Below, piece by piece: positions 15,449 through 24,974 of a stretch of DNA of 64,000 nucleotides. How positions within the stretch are numbered: position 1 is the first letter of the stretch; every line of letters begins with the position of its first letter. The translations under genes and the position numbers were made by a program. Location: the NCBI GenBank assembly GCA_009781725.1, contig WQVF01000009.1:1-64000 (forward strand), read 5' to 3'. Source of the stretch: Defluviitaleaceae bacterium (GTDB lineage Bacteria > Bacillota > Clostridia > Lachnospirales > WQUN01). Under the pieces are notes generated by a model. The model did no database searches, was not told where the DNA came from, and was given only the letters and a program-made list of their open reading frames with translations.

Positions 15449-16654
15449 ATGTTTCGTAGACATAACACACGACCCCAAGTAAAAAAAGTTAGCGCACTGG
15501 TAGATAAAAGATCTCATAAGCAACGTAAATACATTTCTTTGATGCTTGTGCCCTCATACAGTACGGGTAGGACCCGCAGCTTACGGATACCAAGGGTAGT
15601 GTTTTATTGTATTATTTTCACCATTTTTGCGGTGACTGCTGTGACCACCGGGTTTTATCTACGTGGCGAGCGTTTTGCCGAGCAATACCGCTATACACGA
15701 GACAACTTGTACGATACGATAGAAGAATTCGAAGATTTCCAAGCCGAAACAGCAGATGAACATGCTCGCCTTGTAGAAGAAAGCATGTATATTTACGAAC
15801 AACTGACTGAAGAACAGCGTATGGCCCGGATAGAACAAAACTTGCTAAGACAACAACAGCAAAGTGCTCTTAACGACCTACAAGACCAAATAAACGATTT
15901 GGAACAAATGATAATTGAGTTTGACGAAGAACGACAATCAATTATAGAGGGTTTGAGCACTAGGGTCATTATTCCCGCTGTTTCTACCCTTTTTGATTTA
16001 TTAATAGATTCCCAAGCTGCTCTTTTGTATTATTCTAGGCTATGGGATATGGTACCTACGATAGTTGAATATGAGCATACTGAAGTAGCCCTTATGGCTT
16101 TTTCTGTAAACGCTACCGATGATACTGAAGCTATGCCTCTTACGGAAGCAGACTTAACCGAAAGGCTAAACCAGTTGGTATTTGAACTGGAACTTCAGGT
16201 TTTACTTTTAGAAGATTTACAATCCTACCGGCAGCAGATGGACCCCCATCTTAGAAACTTCCCTACCCTATGGCCCGTTTCTGCCCAGGTTTCATCTCAT
16301 TTTGGATGGCGTCGTAACCCGATGGGAGGACGCGGCGGTGAGTTCCACTCAGGTATTGATATACGAGCACCAAGAAATACTCCCATCAGAGCAGCGGGGG
16401 GCGGTACCGTTTCCTTCGCCGGTTGGCGTGGCGGGTATGGTTTAGTCGTTATGATTAACCACGGAAGTGGGGTAACAACCCTCTATGCCCACAACTCAGT
16501 AAACTTAGTCAGTGTAGGCCAACGTATAGAGCGGGGGGAAATAATCGCCCGGGTAGGTACAACAGGACGTACAACAGGCCCTCATGTACACTTTGAAGTA
16601 CACATCAACGGGACGGCCACTGACCCTTGGCCCTTTATGATGGAACACTATTAA
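15449..16654 (+). CDS. membrane-anchored M23 (LytM-type) peptidoglycan endopeptidase
   Basis: A 401-residue protein with a basic cytosolic N-terminus, one membrane span at about 52-72, a long Glu/Gln-rich coiled coil at about 85-175, a linker, and a C-terminal M23 domain. Zinc ligands H300, D304 and H381 and catalytic H348/H379 are present (FHSGID, LYAH, HVHFEV). It should cut peptide cross-links in the cell wall from the outer face of the membrane. The coiled coil suggests regulation by partners, as for EnvC/MepM. Followed by a bactofilin gene, a common pairing in cell-shape control. Confidence 0.93.
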   Translation: MFRRHNTRPQVKKVSALVDKRSHKQRKYISLMLVPSYSTGRTRSLRIPRVVFYCIIFTIFAVTAVTTGFYLRGERFAEQYRYTRDNLYDTIEEFEDFQAETADEHARLVEESMYIYEQLTEEQRMARIEQNLLRQQQQSALNDLQDQINDLEQMIIEFDEERQSIIEGLSTRVIIPAVSTLFDLLIDSQAALLYYSRLWDMVPTIVEYEHTEVALMAFSVNATDDTEAMPLTEADLTERLNQLVFELELQVLLLEDLQSYRQQMDPHLRNFPTLWPVSAQVSSHFGWRRNPMGGRGGEFHSGIDIRAPRNTPIRAAGGGTVSFAGWRGGYGLVVMINHGSGVTTLYAHNSVNLVSVGQRIERGEIIARVGTTGRTTGPHVHFEVHINGTATDPWPFMMEHY

Positions 16655-16674
16655 AATTAAGTATACAATAAACA

Positions 16675-16704
16675 ATCGTGGGAGGGATTCACCCCTCCCA
16701 CGAT
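16675..16704. terminator. perfect 12-bp hairpin between M23 peptidase and bactofilin
   Basis: ATCGTGGGAGGG and CCCTCCCACGAT form a perfect stem with a 6-base loop. No T tract follows, so it is either a weak terminator, a processing site or a stability element that sets the ratio of the two genes. Confidence 0.5.
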
Positions 16705-16739
16705 GTACTTAAAATGATGTACAAAGAAAGGTGATAAAA

Positions 16740-17141
16740 GTGTCTCGTAAAAATCGCACCCGTGTAGTTGATCGTTTTGATATGCCAACCGGCACCGTTA
16801 TTGGCGCAGGGTTTACTATTCATGCTGCCCGTTTAAGCGGCGCAGACAACGGTTCTATGCGTGTAGACGGCAATGTAATCGGAAATATTGATATCAATGG
16901 GGTACTCAACTTAAGTGATAGTGGATTTATAGATGGTGATGTAATGGCCGATTCGGCTAGGATTGCTGGAAGGGTGCTAGGCAATATCCAATGTAAAACC
17001 GCTCTGCATCTTACTGGCAACGCAGAAGTCATGGGGGATGTACTTACAGGTACTCTGATAATAGACGATGGCGTTGTATTTCACGGTCTTTGCCAGACCA
17101 TAAATACCCCTATGGTGCCGACCTTGACATATTCTCAATAA
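16740..17141 (+). CDS. bactofilin (polymer-forming cytoskeletal protein)
   Basis: 133 residues with the central bactofilin beta-helix repeat, seen as recurring G-N/D-hydrophobic steps: 'MRVDGNVIGNIDINGVL', 'GFIDGDVMADSARIAGRVLGNI', 'NAEVMGDVLTGTLIID'. Short disordered tails flank it. Bactofilins form non-polar filaments that scaffold cell-wall enzymes, and pairing with an M23 peptidase is known from other bacteria. The GTG at 16740 with AAAGGTGAT upstream is preferred over the GTG at 16731, which is inside that Shine-Dalgarno. Confidence 0.9.
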   Translation: MSRKNRTRVVDRFDMPTGTVIGAGFTIHAARLSGADNGSMRVDGNVIGNIDINGVLNLSDSGFIDGDVMADSARIAGRVLGNIQCKTALHLTGNAEVMGDVLTGTLIIDDGVVFHGLCQTINTPMVPTLTYSQ

Positions 17142-17217
17142 CGATATCAAATGTATGGTAATTCCTCTTGAAGAACATGCAGCTTGTTTTCAATGGGAAT
17201 CACTATATATAAGTTTA

Positions 17218-17264
17218 CAAAAAAAGCGCGGAATAGGTATTTTAAAGAATACCGGTTTCGCGCT
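17218..17264 (-). terminator. terminator of the minus-strand sugar ABC operon
   Basis: On the minus strand, AAGCGCGAAACCGGTATTC pairs with GAATACCTATTCCGCGCTT with an AAA-rich loop and is followed by seven T. It lies about 64 bases after the stop of the last permease gene. Confidence 0.8.
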
Positions 17265-17288
17265 TCTTGCTTATCTCAGTCATTCCTA

Positions 17289-17318
17289 CATAAAAACGAG
17301 CGAGCTCGTTTTTATGTG
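17289..17318. repeat. 30-bp perfect palindrome
   Basis: ACATAAAAACGAG and CTCGTTTTTATGT, 13-bp arms around CGAG, directly behind the permease stop. It could be a second hairpin of the operon end. Confidence 0.65.
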
Positions 17319-17327
17319 CTATTGCTA

Positions 17328-18245
17328 TTATCCAACAATTCCGCTACGCTCCATACCTTCCACAAAATGACGCTGCAAAAACATGTAAATCGTCAAAATA
17401 GGGATTATCGCAAGGACAATGCCCGCAAATACCACCAATTGGATGGCGCTATGGTCACGGACACTTTCCATAATAGAAAACTGTGTGCCCACCGTTGTCA
17501 GCATAACAGCCATCAGTCGATTATTAGTAACTAACAAAGAGGTGTAAAAGGTATCATTGTAATGCCAAACAAAGGCAAATAAAAACACAGTTATTATCGC
17601 CGACATAGCATTGGGGACCATCACCGTTGCGTATGTGCGAAAAGTGCTTGCGCCATCAATAAATGCAGCTTCTTCAATCTCCTTAGGCAAGCCTTTGAAA
17701 AATTGGCGAAAGATATAAATGTACAGGCCGGATCTTAACCCAACCCCGGTTATGGTAAGTAAGGCAATGGATAGATATGAGTCTATTAGATTGGCCTCAA
17801 GCCCAAAGATGCCAAAGAACCTGAATTGCATAAACAAAGGAACCATGTAAGTCTGAACGGGTACAACAATTGTTATTATCATCAGTCCAAAGAGCAGATT
17901 AGATCCGGGAAACTTAAACCTGGCAAAACCATAGCCCACCATTGATGTTATAAGCACATGAATAGCCGCCATACCTATCGAGAACCCCATAGTGGCGGCC
18001 AACGTACTTACATAGTCCATATGCTGCCAAGCATATCGCAAGTTATCAAGGGTAAAATTCTGTGGTATCAAAAAAATAAGGGGATTGAACACATCCTGTA
18101 AATCTTTTACAGAGTTGGATATTATCCCAAAAATGGGGCTCAATATAACATAACACACCCCTATTAATATAAAGGCCATGCATATGTTTAATAAAAAGCC
18201 CTTACTCCGTTTTAGCCATTTTTGGATTGTATTGTTTTGAATCAT
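17328..18245 (-). CDS. carbohydrate ABC transporter permease (MalG type)
   Basis: A 305-residue inner-membrane permease with six hydrophobic segments. The cytoplasmic EAA loop that contacts the ATPase is 'EIEEAAFIDGASTFRTYATV' at about 188-207. The N-terminus, with one span followed by a long outer loop, is MalG-like. GGGGGAA precedes the ATG. It pairs with the MalF-type permease directly upstream. The substrate is probably an oligosaccharide, judged only from the family and the neighbours. Confidence 0.92.
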   Translation of the reverse strand: MIQNNTIQKWLKRSKGFLLNICMAFILIGVCYVILSPIFGIISNSVKDLQDVFNPLIFLIPQNFTLDNLRYAWQHMDYVSTLAATMGFSIGMAAIHVLITSMVGYGFARFKFPGSNLLFGLMIITIVVPVQTYMVPLFMQFRFFGIFGLEANLIDSYLSIALLTITGVGLRSGLYIYIFRQFFKGLPKEIEEAAFIDGASTFRTYATVMVPNAMSAIITVFLFAFVWHYNDTFYTSLLVTNNRLMAVMLTTVGTQFSIMESVRDHSAIQLVVFAGIVLAIIPILTIYMFLQRHFVEGMERSGIVG

Positions 18246-18358
18246 GTGTTCCCCCTATCCGCCCATTACGGGCACTTTCCGTCACAATCAACCATGAAAA
18301 GCGGAATCGCGGCTTCGGCCGCTCAAAATGGGTTTTGGGTTGCGTGCGCTTTCTAAAT

Positions 18359-19285
18359 TTAATCCCCCACCTGATAAAATACCTTTTTAGAAATAAGCCA
18401 ACCAACCAACAATAGTGCTAAGCAAGCAATAACAGAGCTTATTAGAGACATGGCAGCGGAAAGTCCGAAGTTTTGGTGGATAAAGGCTGTGTTAAAAGCC
18501 GTTTCTACAACAGAGCTCTCGGCAAAGGTATCCACTATTGTATATATAACATTGGTCAATATAAGTGGGCTCACAAGGGGGAAGGTAATTTTCCAAAAAG
18601 TCTCGTAAGCGGTTGCGCCTTCAATTTGGGCAACTTCATACATAGAAGTCGGAATGGCTTGAAGGGCGGCAAGGAAAATTAATATCTGCACCCCTGTAGC
18701 CCGTATAATTTCGTAAAGTCTGGCCAAGGCATCCAAGATATAGCCGATAAAAATAACGGGCACACCAAAATCCACAAGCATAAAGGCAATAGCCCCCGGA
18801 TGAAAGCCTGCCTGCTGACCCGCTATCTCTGGTGGGATACTAGACGCGCCACCCATCATCATGCGCATTACTGCATCCAAAGAGCCATCTATTGCAGAAG
18901 TGGCCATTATAACCGGTAGAAAAAATATCGCCCTTACCACTCCTCGCCCCATAAACTTACGATTCAAGCACACAGCGATAAATAAACTAAAGAAAATAAT
19001 TAGGGGGACATTTACAAGCATATCCGTAAGGGATGTCACCAGCTCGCGATTAAAAGACCCATGCTCCAACAGGGCAAAGCGCAAATTGCTGAAACCCTGC
19101 GGCGTCAGGGTAAATCCGATTCCCCCCAAGTTAAAATCAACGGTATTAAAGCTATAAATCACCGCTTGCACTATATTGAATAAGAAGAACACCGTTACAC
19201 CAACCAGCCAAGGTAATATAAATAGAAAACCAGCTAATACCTCCCGATTTCGCAAGGTTAGCCGCCTGCGTTTTGACTTAGGCAT
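18359..19285 (-). CDS. carbohydrate ABC transporter permease (MalF/LplB type)
   Basis: 308 residues from the ATG at 19285, which follows GGAGGAGTGAGC. The N-terminus is basic ('KSKRRRLTLRNREVLAG'), followed by a first span 'FLFILPWLVGVTVFFLFNIV'. The EAA motif reads 'YEVAQIEGATAYETFWKITF' at about 230-249. Its ATG overlaps the DUF5696 stop by one base (TAATG), so the permease is translationally tied to that protein. Confidence 0.92.
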   Translation of the reverse strand: MPKSKRRRLTLRNREVLAGFLFILPWLVGVTVFFLFNIVQAVIYSFNTVDFNLGGIGFTLTPQGFSNLRFALLEHGSFNRELVTSLTDMLVNVPLIIFFSLFIAVCLNRKFMGRGVVRAIFFLPVIMATSAIDGSLDAVMRMMMGGASSIPPEIAGQQAGFHPGAIAFMLVDFGVPVIFIGYILDALARLYEIIRATGVQILIFLAALQAIPTSMYEVAQIEGATAYETFWKITFPLVSPLILTNVIYTIVDTFAESSVVETAFNTAFIHQNFGLSAAMSLISSVIACLALLLVGWLISKKVFYQVGD

Positions 19286-21909
19286 TAGCTCACTCCTCCT
19301 GTTACAACATAAAACCACATGGGCTCAACATATAGACCATCATACTCAAAGGCTGTACGTGTATTATTTACATAAATCCGGGTACCGTCGCTAAACTTTG
19401 TAACCGTAACCTGCCCCGGATTTTCCAAATCAAGCCTTCTGTCCAAGAGGATTGTAAAATCAACTATCCGCTCAGCGCGAAGGTATCTATAAACATCGTT
19501 GAACATCCGGTAATGCTCTGACGCTGTTTCAAGCCAGTTTGCATAGTAGGTAGAATGCAAACGCTCATGAGGCGAAAACGCAAGTGCTCTTGTAGGCTGT
19601 GCGGTAAGGGCAAAAATAGGAGACGCTCCTGTGGCCATAGAATTAAGCAATGCACGACGTTCATCAACATTAGCACGTAGGTTGACCGGGGTTCCGGCAT
19701 ATTCAATAAAACCATGCACCACCATCTGGTAGAAGGGTACGCTGTAATCGATTATATAAAACATATCACCTTCTATCGGCACTCCCACAAGATGGGAGGC
19801 AACTCCAAAGGCATAATCATTGCCGCCGCTTACAATCATATTTGGGAAAGCATCATGCAATCGCATCATCTGCTCGGTAACGATTAACCGGGAATGCTCC
19901 CGGTCTACGGCGTTGCGCCGGTACATGCTTTCGGAAAGCACATCACCCATATCTGTAAGCGCTAAATTATCCAAACCGATACTCTGCTCATATGCTGGGA
20001 TAAAACTATCTATATGAAATGGCAGTGCCACAGGACTCACCAACAGATACCAGTCATTGCGATATTGGATAAAGCGCGTACTTAACATATCCCGAGACAC
20101 TCGTGTCATAAATCCTATAAATCCGGCAGGGTCACGCGCAGCCTCAAAAGTACGGTTCATGTTACGGGAATGATAATTTGTAAACATGAAGTTAGCCGCC
20201 GGGAACAACCCGCCTCCGTTTTCAGCAAGCCGGCTATTTAAATCCAGCATTTCCTGAGCATTGCCTACCCCTCTTATTGAGTTTACCCTTTTGGCAACAT
20301 CATGGTTGATACCCCTGTTGAACCAGCCGTGGAGCTGCATCTGTATGGTGTTTACACCTTCGGCCTTAAACAGATCCACAATCCGATTAGCTTCTGTCAA
20401 GGTTGTCATAACCTCTGTTGACATATAGGGCGTACCAAGAATTCTACGCTCTATATCTACCGCGCCAATGATATCCAAGTAGAAAGACCTATCGCCTGGG
20501 CCTTCCAGAGGGGTGAGCTTGCCCCGATTCACCAAAAACTGCTGATACGCCCCAGCCATACCTCCAAGCCCAGCGTCATCCCCTGCAAGAAAGTGAAACA
20601 TAACTGTGATGTCGCCGGTGTAAGTCTCCGGCTGCACGATGGTCATTTCTGAGCTTTGTCCGTCAACTATTGCCATATCCAAACCCATAGAGGTTCTTAA
20701 GTTAAAGCTAAACCACGCATTGTTGAATGAATTGGTACGTCCCGCAACATCAGCATTGACGACTGCTAAGGCAGAACCACTGTAAACATGGGCAAGCATG
20801 GCCGCCCCTTCTCGTGCAATGCCTAAAATCGGCAAACGCACGGGCTGTACTACCTGGGGCCTTATGTCACTCATAAGTGGGTCAAGACCATACACAGACC
20901 CTATAAAAGGCTCTTCCCCGCTTTTTCTGTTGTTAAAACTAATAATGCCGCCAGAGCCACTTGGTACAAGTATGAAACCCTCTTCATCAGAATTGCCCGC
21001 ACCAAAAAACCGCATAAGCTCGAATCGTTCCAGAAGGTCGTTTTCTCCTACAACAATTTCTTCTATTGCTATATTGACTATTAACACATCTTCATCCAAC
21101 ACAAACTCCATAGGAACCATAAAGAACTCTAGACTCGTATCAATATAGATGCCAAAGGCGGCATTATCATACTCCAGCTCTTCCAATGTATAATCTATGG
21201 ATTCAAATATCTCCAGCATTCGCTCGATATTTATAATTGAATCACGAATACCTGGAAGCATAAACATGAAATCCGGATAATCACGTGATACAAACCACCA
21301 GCGGCTTAAAAAGCTAAGATCCTCCGGGTCTTCAATCTGGCCTCTAACCCGCGCCTCAAAGCGTTCGATTTCAATAAAAGGCGGTATTGCATTTATGCCC
21401 AAGGATGCGTCACCGATTTCATGGATAATTCTTATTCCGCCAGGGATTGAATAAACCCTGGCCTGCTCACTTGCGACAGAGTCCGCGTATGTCCAACGAG
21501 TAACACGCCTACGCATATGGTCATAATACCTGAACCCCAAATGGGATATCATCATATTGCGCTCAAAGGCATTTGCTATGGGGTCATCGTCCGCACCTGT
21601 TGGTCGGGAATGCCAGACATAACCATTGCGAAAATCATGTACCGCAATAGCCATAGTTTGCTGGTCAAGGTACAGCGCATGGGTAGAACTCATGGCGGCA
21701 ACAACCATCCCCGGCACAGAAGCATCACCAAGAGGAATAAACTCACTGCTTTCACCAAAGTCCGCGGCATGGGTAAGATGACTGAAATCATAGGGTGTAA
21801 ACCAATTTATATACAACATAAAAGCAAGAATCCCTAGAGATACCACGACAACAAAAATAAATCTGTTTCGCCATTTCTTTTTTGTAGCCGGTTTTAAGGA
21901 AAATCTCAT
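19285..21909 (-). CDS. DUF5696 domain-containing membrane-anchored protein
   Basis: An 874-residue protein with a basic N-terminus and one signal anchor ('FIFVVVVSLGILAFMLYINW' at about 17-36); the rest is extracytoplasmic. The first ~430 residues are beta-rich ('FEARVRGQIEDPEDLSF', 'PVRLPILGIAREGAAMLAHV'). The second half looks like a TIM-barrel glycoside-hydrolase-like domain ('INTIQMQLHGWFNRGINHD' type region), which is DUF5696 as I recall it. No characterised member is known to me. It starts at 21909 after AGGTGG; a second ATG upstream overlaps that site. Coupling to sugar permeases suggests that it binds or trims the oligosaccharide at the cell surface before uptake (inference). Confidence 0.8.
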   Translation of the reverse strand: MRFSLKPATKKKWRNRFIFVVVVSLGILAFMLYINWFTPYDFSHLTHAADFGESSEFIPLGDASVPGMVVAAMSSTHALYLDQQTMAIAVHDFRNGYVWHSRPTGADDDPIANAFERNMMISHLGFRYYDHMRRRVTRWTYADSVASEQARVYSIPGGIRIIHEIGDASLGINAIPPFIEIERFEARVRGQIEDPEDLSFLSRWWFVSRDYPDFMFMLPGIRDSIINIERMLEIFESIDYTLEELEYDNAAFGIYIDTSLEFFMVPMEFVLDEDVLIVNIAIEEIVVGENDLLERFELMRFFGAGNSDEEGFILVPSGSGGIISFNNRKSGEEPFIGSVYGLDPLMSDIRPQVVQPVRLPILGIAREGAAMLAHVYSGSALAVVNADVAGRTNSFNNAWFSFNLRTSMGLDMAIVDGQSSEMTIVQPETYTGDITVMFHFLAGDDAGLGGMAGAYQQFLVNRGKLTPLEGPGDRSFYLDIIGAVDIERRILGTPYMSTEVMTTLTEANRIVDLFKAEGVNTIQMQLHGWFNRGINHDVAKRVNSIRGVGNAQEMLDLNSRLAENGGGLFPAANFMFTNYHSRNMNRTFEAARDPAGFIGFMTRVSRDMLSTRFIQYRNDWYLLVSPVALPFHIDSFIPAYEQSIGLDNLALTDMGDVLSESMYRRNAVDREHSRLIVTEQMMRLHDAFPNMIVSGGNDYAFGVASHLVGVPIEGDMFYIIDYSVPFYQMVVHGFIEYAGTPVNLRANVDERRALLNSMATGASPIFALTAQPTRALAFSPHERLHSTYYANWLETASEHYRMFNDVYRYLRAERIVDFTILLDRRLDLENPGQVTVTKFSDGTRIYVNNTRTAFEYDGLYVEPMWFYVVTGGVS

Positions 21910-21984
21910 ATGCACACCACCTATAAGCATGAAAGCCTTTCGAGTGGGGGTGGCTTAGTCGCCCCCACTCACGCCTTCTTTGGT

Positions 21985-22620
21985 TTAAACCCTAAACACA
22001 ATTTCCGTATACAAGCTTCTAATAAAAAGCACCAGCTGCTGCCATAGTGTCAACAGCAATGTAATCAAGAAAACAATAATCAGCAGTGCCACAAAAGTAA
22101 GCAATACTGTCGTTATAGCCTTTGCAGCAGAATAATTGTGTACCGTTACAAGTCCGGAAAAAATAAGAAAAGCAAACCAAAATACAGCAACACTAATAAC
22201 CATAAAATAAAAAGCACCTTCATCAACGGTCAGTACATTGCTCAATATCGTCATAGGAATAAAAGTCAGAACAATCGGTGTCATGGCATAACATACTGCC
22301 ATAACAATATCTATAAACCGCCCCTCCCCATCTGTTAGGGAAGTCACAGCCCAATTACTTACACAAAAGAGAATCAAAGCACCGGTAAGAGTAGCAAATT
22401 CGACTAGGCTATTGATGGTACGCGGATTCCTCTGATTAACCACAATAGATGAATACTGATTCATAAATGAAACCGAGATACATACCATTAGAAAGTTGAA
22501 AACCGCCACTCTAAGAAGACCGCGCTTTTCATACTTCATCTCATAAAACCCGCTAAAGGGTCGTACCATGATACGCAAAGGTAAAGCATAAAACGATAAT
22601 ACCCTCTTCACCATAGTCAT
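21985..22620 (-). CDS. YIP1 family membrane protein
   Basis: A 211-residue protein with five hydrophobic segments, for example 'GALILFCVSNWAVTSL' and 'VCYAMTPIVLTFIPMTIL'. 'DGEGRFIDIVMAVCYAMTP' is the typical Yip1-domain motif of bacterial members. Function is unknown; in Clostridia and Paenibacilli such genes recur next to NHL and DUF5696 genes. The ATG overlaps the stop of the NHL gene (ATGA). Confidence 0.85.
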   Translation of the reverse strand: MTMVKRVLSFYALPLRIMVRPFSGFYEMKYEKRGLLRVAVFNFLMVCISVSFMNQYSSIVVNQRNPRTINSLVEFATLTGALILFCVSNWAVTSLTDGEGRFIDIVMAVCYAMTPIVLTFIPMTILSNVLTVDEGAFYFMVISVAVFWFAFLIFSGLVTVHNYSAAKAITTVLLTFVALLIIVFLITLLLTLWQQLVLFIRSLYTEIVFRV

Positions 22621-24071
22621 GACACAGCACCACCCTTTTTAAAGCGTTTAAATATTCGAAAACCTACAATAGCCACAGCACCGGCCAGCCCAACTGTTAA
22701 AACATAGGGTAAAACCTCACTTAGGATTTCTGTCCGGAATCGGCGCAAAGCTACTGAGTAATAACGTACATCCATGCCACGCTGCAAGTATTCCATGGCC
22801 AATCTATTTTCCCCTGCTGCAAGATGGGCGCGCCCTATACCCACATGGGCCAAGGTAAAATGCTCATCAATCTCCAAAAGCCTTGTCCATTTTTCCACTG
22901 CACCGGCTCCGTCACCGTCATAGGCCAGAGCAATCGCGCTGTTTATGAGGTTGCCATACTCCGTAGGCTCAAAATAAATTATATGTCCGCGACGGTCATC
23001 CAAAATTAGCAGTGAGTCACCGACGGCTTCTATTGCCACAGGGTTGCGGCTCATACCCAATATATTTCCGATTCCGGCAAAGGCATATAAGAGATTGCCC
23101 TCAGAGTCATAGGTATAAACCCGCCCACGTATGGAATCCAAAACAGAAAACATCCCATGGGACCGAGCGGCCACATCCACAAACATTGAACGACCAGAAA
23201 GAGGTCCCGTGATCCTATAACGCTGGCTCCCTGTTACCTGTACATTGGTATTCAAGTTAAGCAGCACGTTTTCCCCTCTTGGGTTAAGACGCTGAACCAT
23301 ATTATCGCCCCAAGGAGCTCTGTTTGTAGCAAAGATAAAACCATATGGGTCAATATCCATCCCCGCAAACTCTGTAGGTATAAACATGGCCTGCCTTGCC
23401 CGTTGCTCCTGAGTTGACAGGAAACGCCATAACATATCAATCGGGTTAAAGAACACCCGGATTGTGCCATAATAGCCCATGAAATCTCCGTCACTGTTAA
23501 AGGTCATCATACCTTCGACTACGTGCAGTGCGCTGACAAAAACCCGGCCCCCTCGGTCAACAAGTACCTTAAGGGGACGAAAATCTACAGCTTCATCCAA
23601 ATCACCAAACTCCGGTGGACCAATCTCTCGTACAAAATTACCTTCTTGGTCCAATGTGATAATACGCCTGCTTTCTGTATCGGCTATATGAATAAGCATA
23701 TCTTCAGATACAAAAATACCGTTAGGACTGTTAAAAGAATCGGGTTGACCATCCCGTAAAAAGCTATCAATTACCCATACTAGCTCAATATTCCTATCAA
23801 ACTTTACAATACGATTATTGCCTGTATCCGCAACATAAATATTGCCATATAAGTCAGAGCTGATATCTTGTGGGGTAGTAAAATCCCCGATACCAAAATC
23901 CCTACCCCCTACGGATAAAACAGGAACATAAGCCGCTGGGGTTGGCACATAATCCCCCCAAAAATTGTAAGTAAACCCTTCAAACGGAGCATCTGCCATA
24001 ACCGGTACGAAACCGGCAACAATAATCGCCAAGGTCAGCATAGTAGCCACAATGCGTCTATACATACGCAC
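22617..24071 (-). CDS. secreted NHL-repeat protein with TPR and C-terminal membrane anchor
   Basis: 484 residues: a signal peptide (about 1-27, ending 'PVMADA'), a six-bladed NHL beta-propeller ('YGNIYVADTGNNRIVKF' at about 74-90, 'MLIHIADTESRRII'), a TPR-like pair of helices ('AVEKWTRLLEIDEHFTLAHVG' region at about 390-430), and a final span 'VLPYVLTVGLAGAVAIVGF' followed by a basic tail. It should sit outside the membrane as a protein- or sugar-binding platform. It is coupled to the YIP1 gene by an ATGA overlap. Confidence 0.85.
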   Translation of the reverse strand: MRMYRRIVATMLTLAIIVAGFVPVMADAPFEGFTYNFWGDYVPTPAAYVPVLSVGGRDFGIGDFTTPQDISSDLYGNIYVADTGNNRIVKFDRNIELVWVIDSFLRDGQPDSFNSPNGIFVSEDMLIHIADTESRRIITLDQEGNFVREIGPPEFGDLDEAVDFRPLKVLVDRGGRVFVSALHVVEGMMTFNSDGDFMGYYGTIRVFFNPIDMLWRFLSTQEQRARQAMFIPTEFAGMDIDPYGFIFATNRAPWGDNMVQRLNPRGENVLLNLNTNVQVTGSQRYRITGPLSGRSMFVDVAARSHGMFSVLDSIRGRVYTYDSEGNLLYAFAGIGNILGMSRNPVAIEAVGDSLLILDDRRGHIIYFEPTEYGNLINSAIALAYDGDGAGAVEKWTRLLEIDEHFTLAHVGIGRAHLAAGENRLAMEYLQRGMDVRYYSVALRRFRTEILSEVLPYVLTVGLAGAVAIVGFRIFKRFKKGGAVS

Positions 24072-24074
24072 CCC

Positions 24075-24974
24075 CTAATCCTTCATCCCCGATGTTGTCA
24101 TGGTTTCAATAATGCGACTTTGAGAAAAAATAAAAAACCCTATAGGCACACTCATCATAACAAGCATAACAGCGGCCCCTGCTCCTGCCCGAGCAATACC
24201 GCCGCCTACTATTTGAGACATGGCAAAGTTAAGAGGCTTAAGCTGCTCATCCCGTAAAAAAACACCGCCGGTAGTAGTCCAAAGAGCTTGAAACATCAAT
24301 ATTACCAAGGTCAACCAAGCAGGCTTTACATTTGGCATAACAATGCTACGGTAAATCGTAAACTCACTGGCTCCATCCAATCTTGCGGATTCAATCAAGG
24401 AATCTGGTATCTGCTCCATAAATTGCTTCATAAGATATAAACCAAGTGACGCAGAAAAAGCAGGCAATATAATCGCCCAATAAGTGTTATTAAGCCCCAG
24501 CCAGGTAATAATCATATAATTGGGAATAGACGTGACCACCACAGAAAACATAAGTGACAGCACAACAATAGAAAATAAAATATTCTTACCCGGGAAGTTA
24601 TTCTTTGCCAGTGGATACGCCGCCGCCGAAGCAAGAAATAAATGCCCCACGGTACCCATGCCCGTTATAAATATTGTGTTAAACACATACCTGGAAAAAG
24701 GCACCCAAGATCCCTGCATAAGGATAATCAAATCAGTAAAATTACCTCGGGTTGGGTTACGCACAAAAAAGCGCGGAGGAAACAAGAAGAGCTCATCCAG
24801 GGGCTTAAAAGCATTGTTAATTGTAAGCACCAAAGGCATAGCCATAAACGCGCCCACAAGAGCCAGAAATATGAATAACATAACGGTTCCCGCGAGGCTG
24901 CGGTTTACACGTTTTGTTTTCTTACTCCTGATATAACTCTTGACCCCGCCAAGACGCATCACACCGCCCCCCAT
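24075..24974 (-). CDS. carbohydrate ABC transporter permease (MalG type), second pair
   Basis: A 299-residue permease with the EAA motif 'LIESARLDGASEFTIYRSIV' at about 188-207 and six spans. It follows directly (1-base overlap) on the broken MalF-type gene. It differs clearly from the MalG-type protein at 17328-18245, so the operon encodes two different permease pairs, not a duplication. The start at 24974 follows GGTGGGGACGTA. Confidence 0.9.
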   Translation of the reverse strand: MGGGVMRLGGVKSYIRSKKTKRVNRSLAGTVMLFIFLALVGAFMAMPLVLTINNAFKPLDELFLFPPRFFVRNPTRGNFTDLIILMQGSWVPFSRYVFNTIFITGMGTVGHLFLASAAAYPLAKNNFPGKNILFSIVVLSLMFSVVVTSIPNYMIITWLGLNNTYWAIILPAFSASLGLYLMKQFMEQIPDSLIESARLDGASEFTIYRSIVMPNVKPAWLTLVILMFQALWTTTGGVFLRDEQLKPLNFAMSQIVGGGIARAGAGAAVMLVMMSVPIGFFIFSQSRIIETMTTSGMKD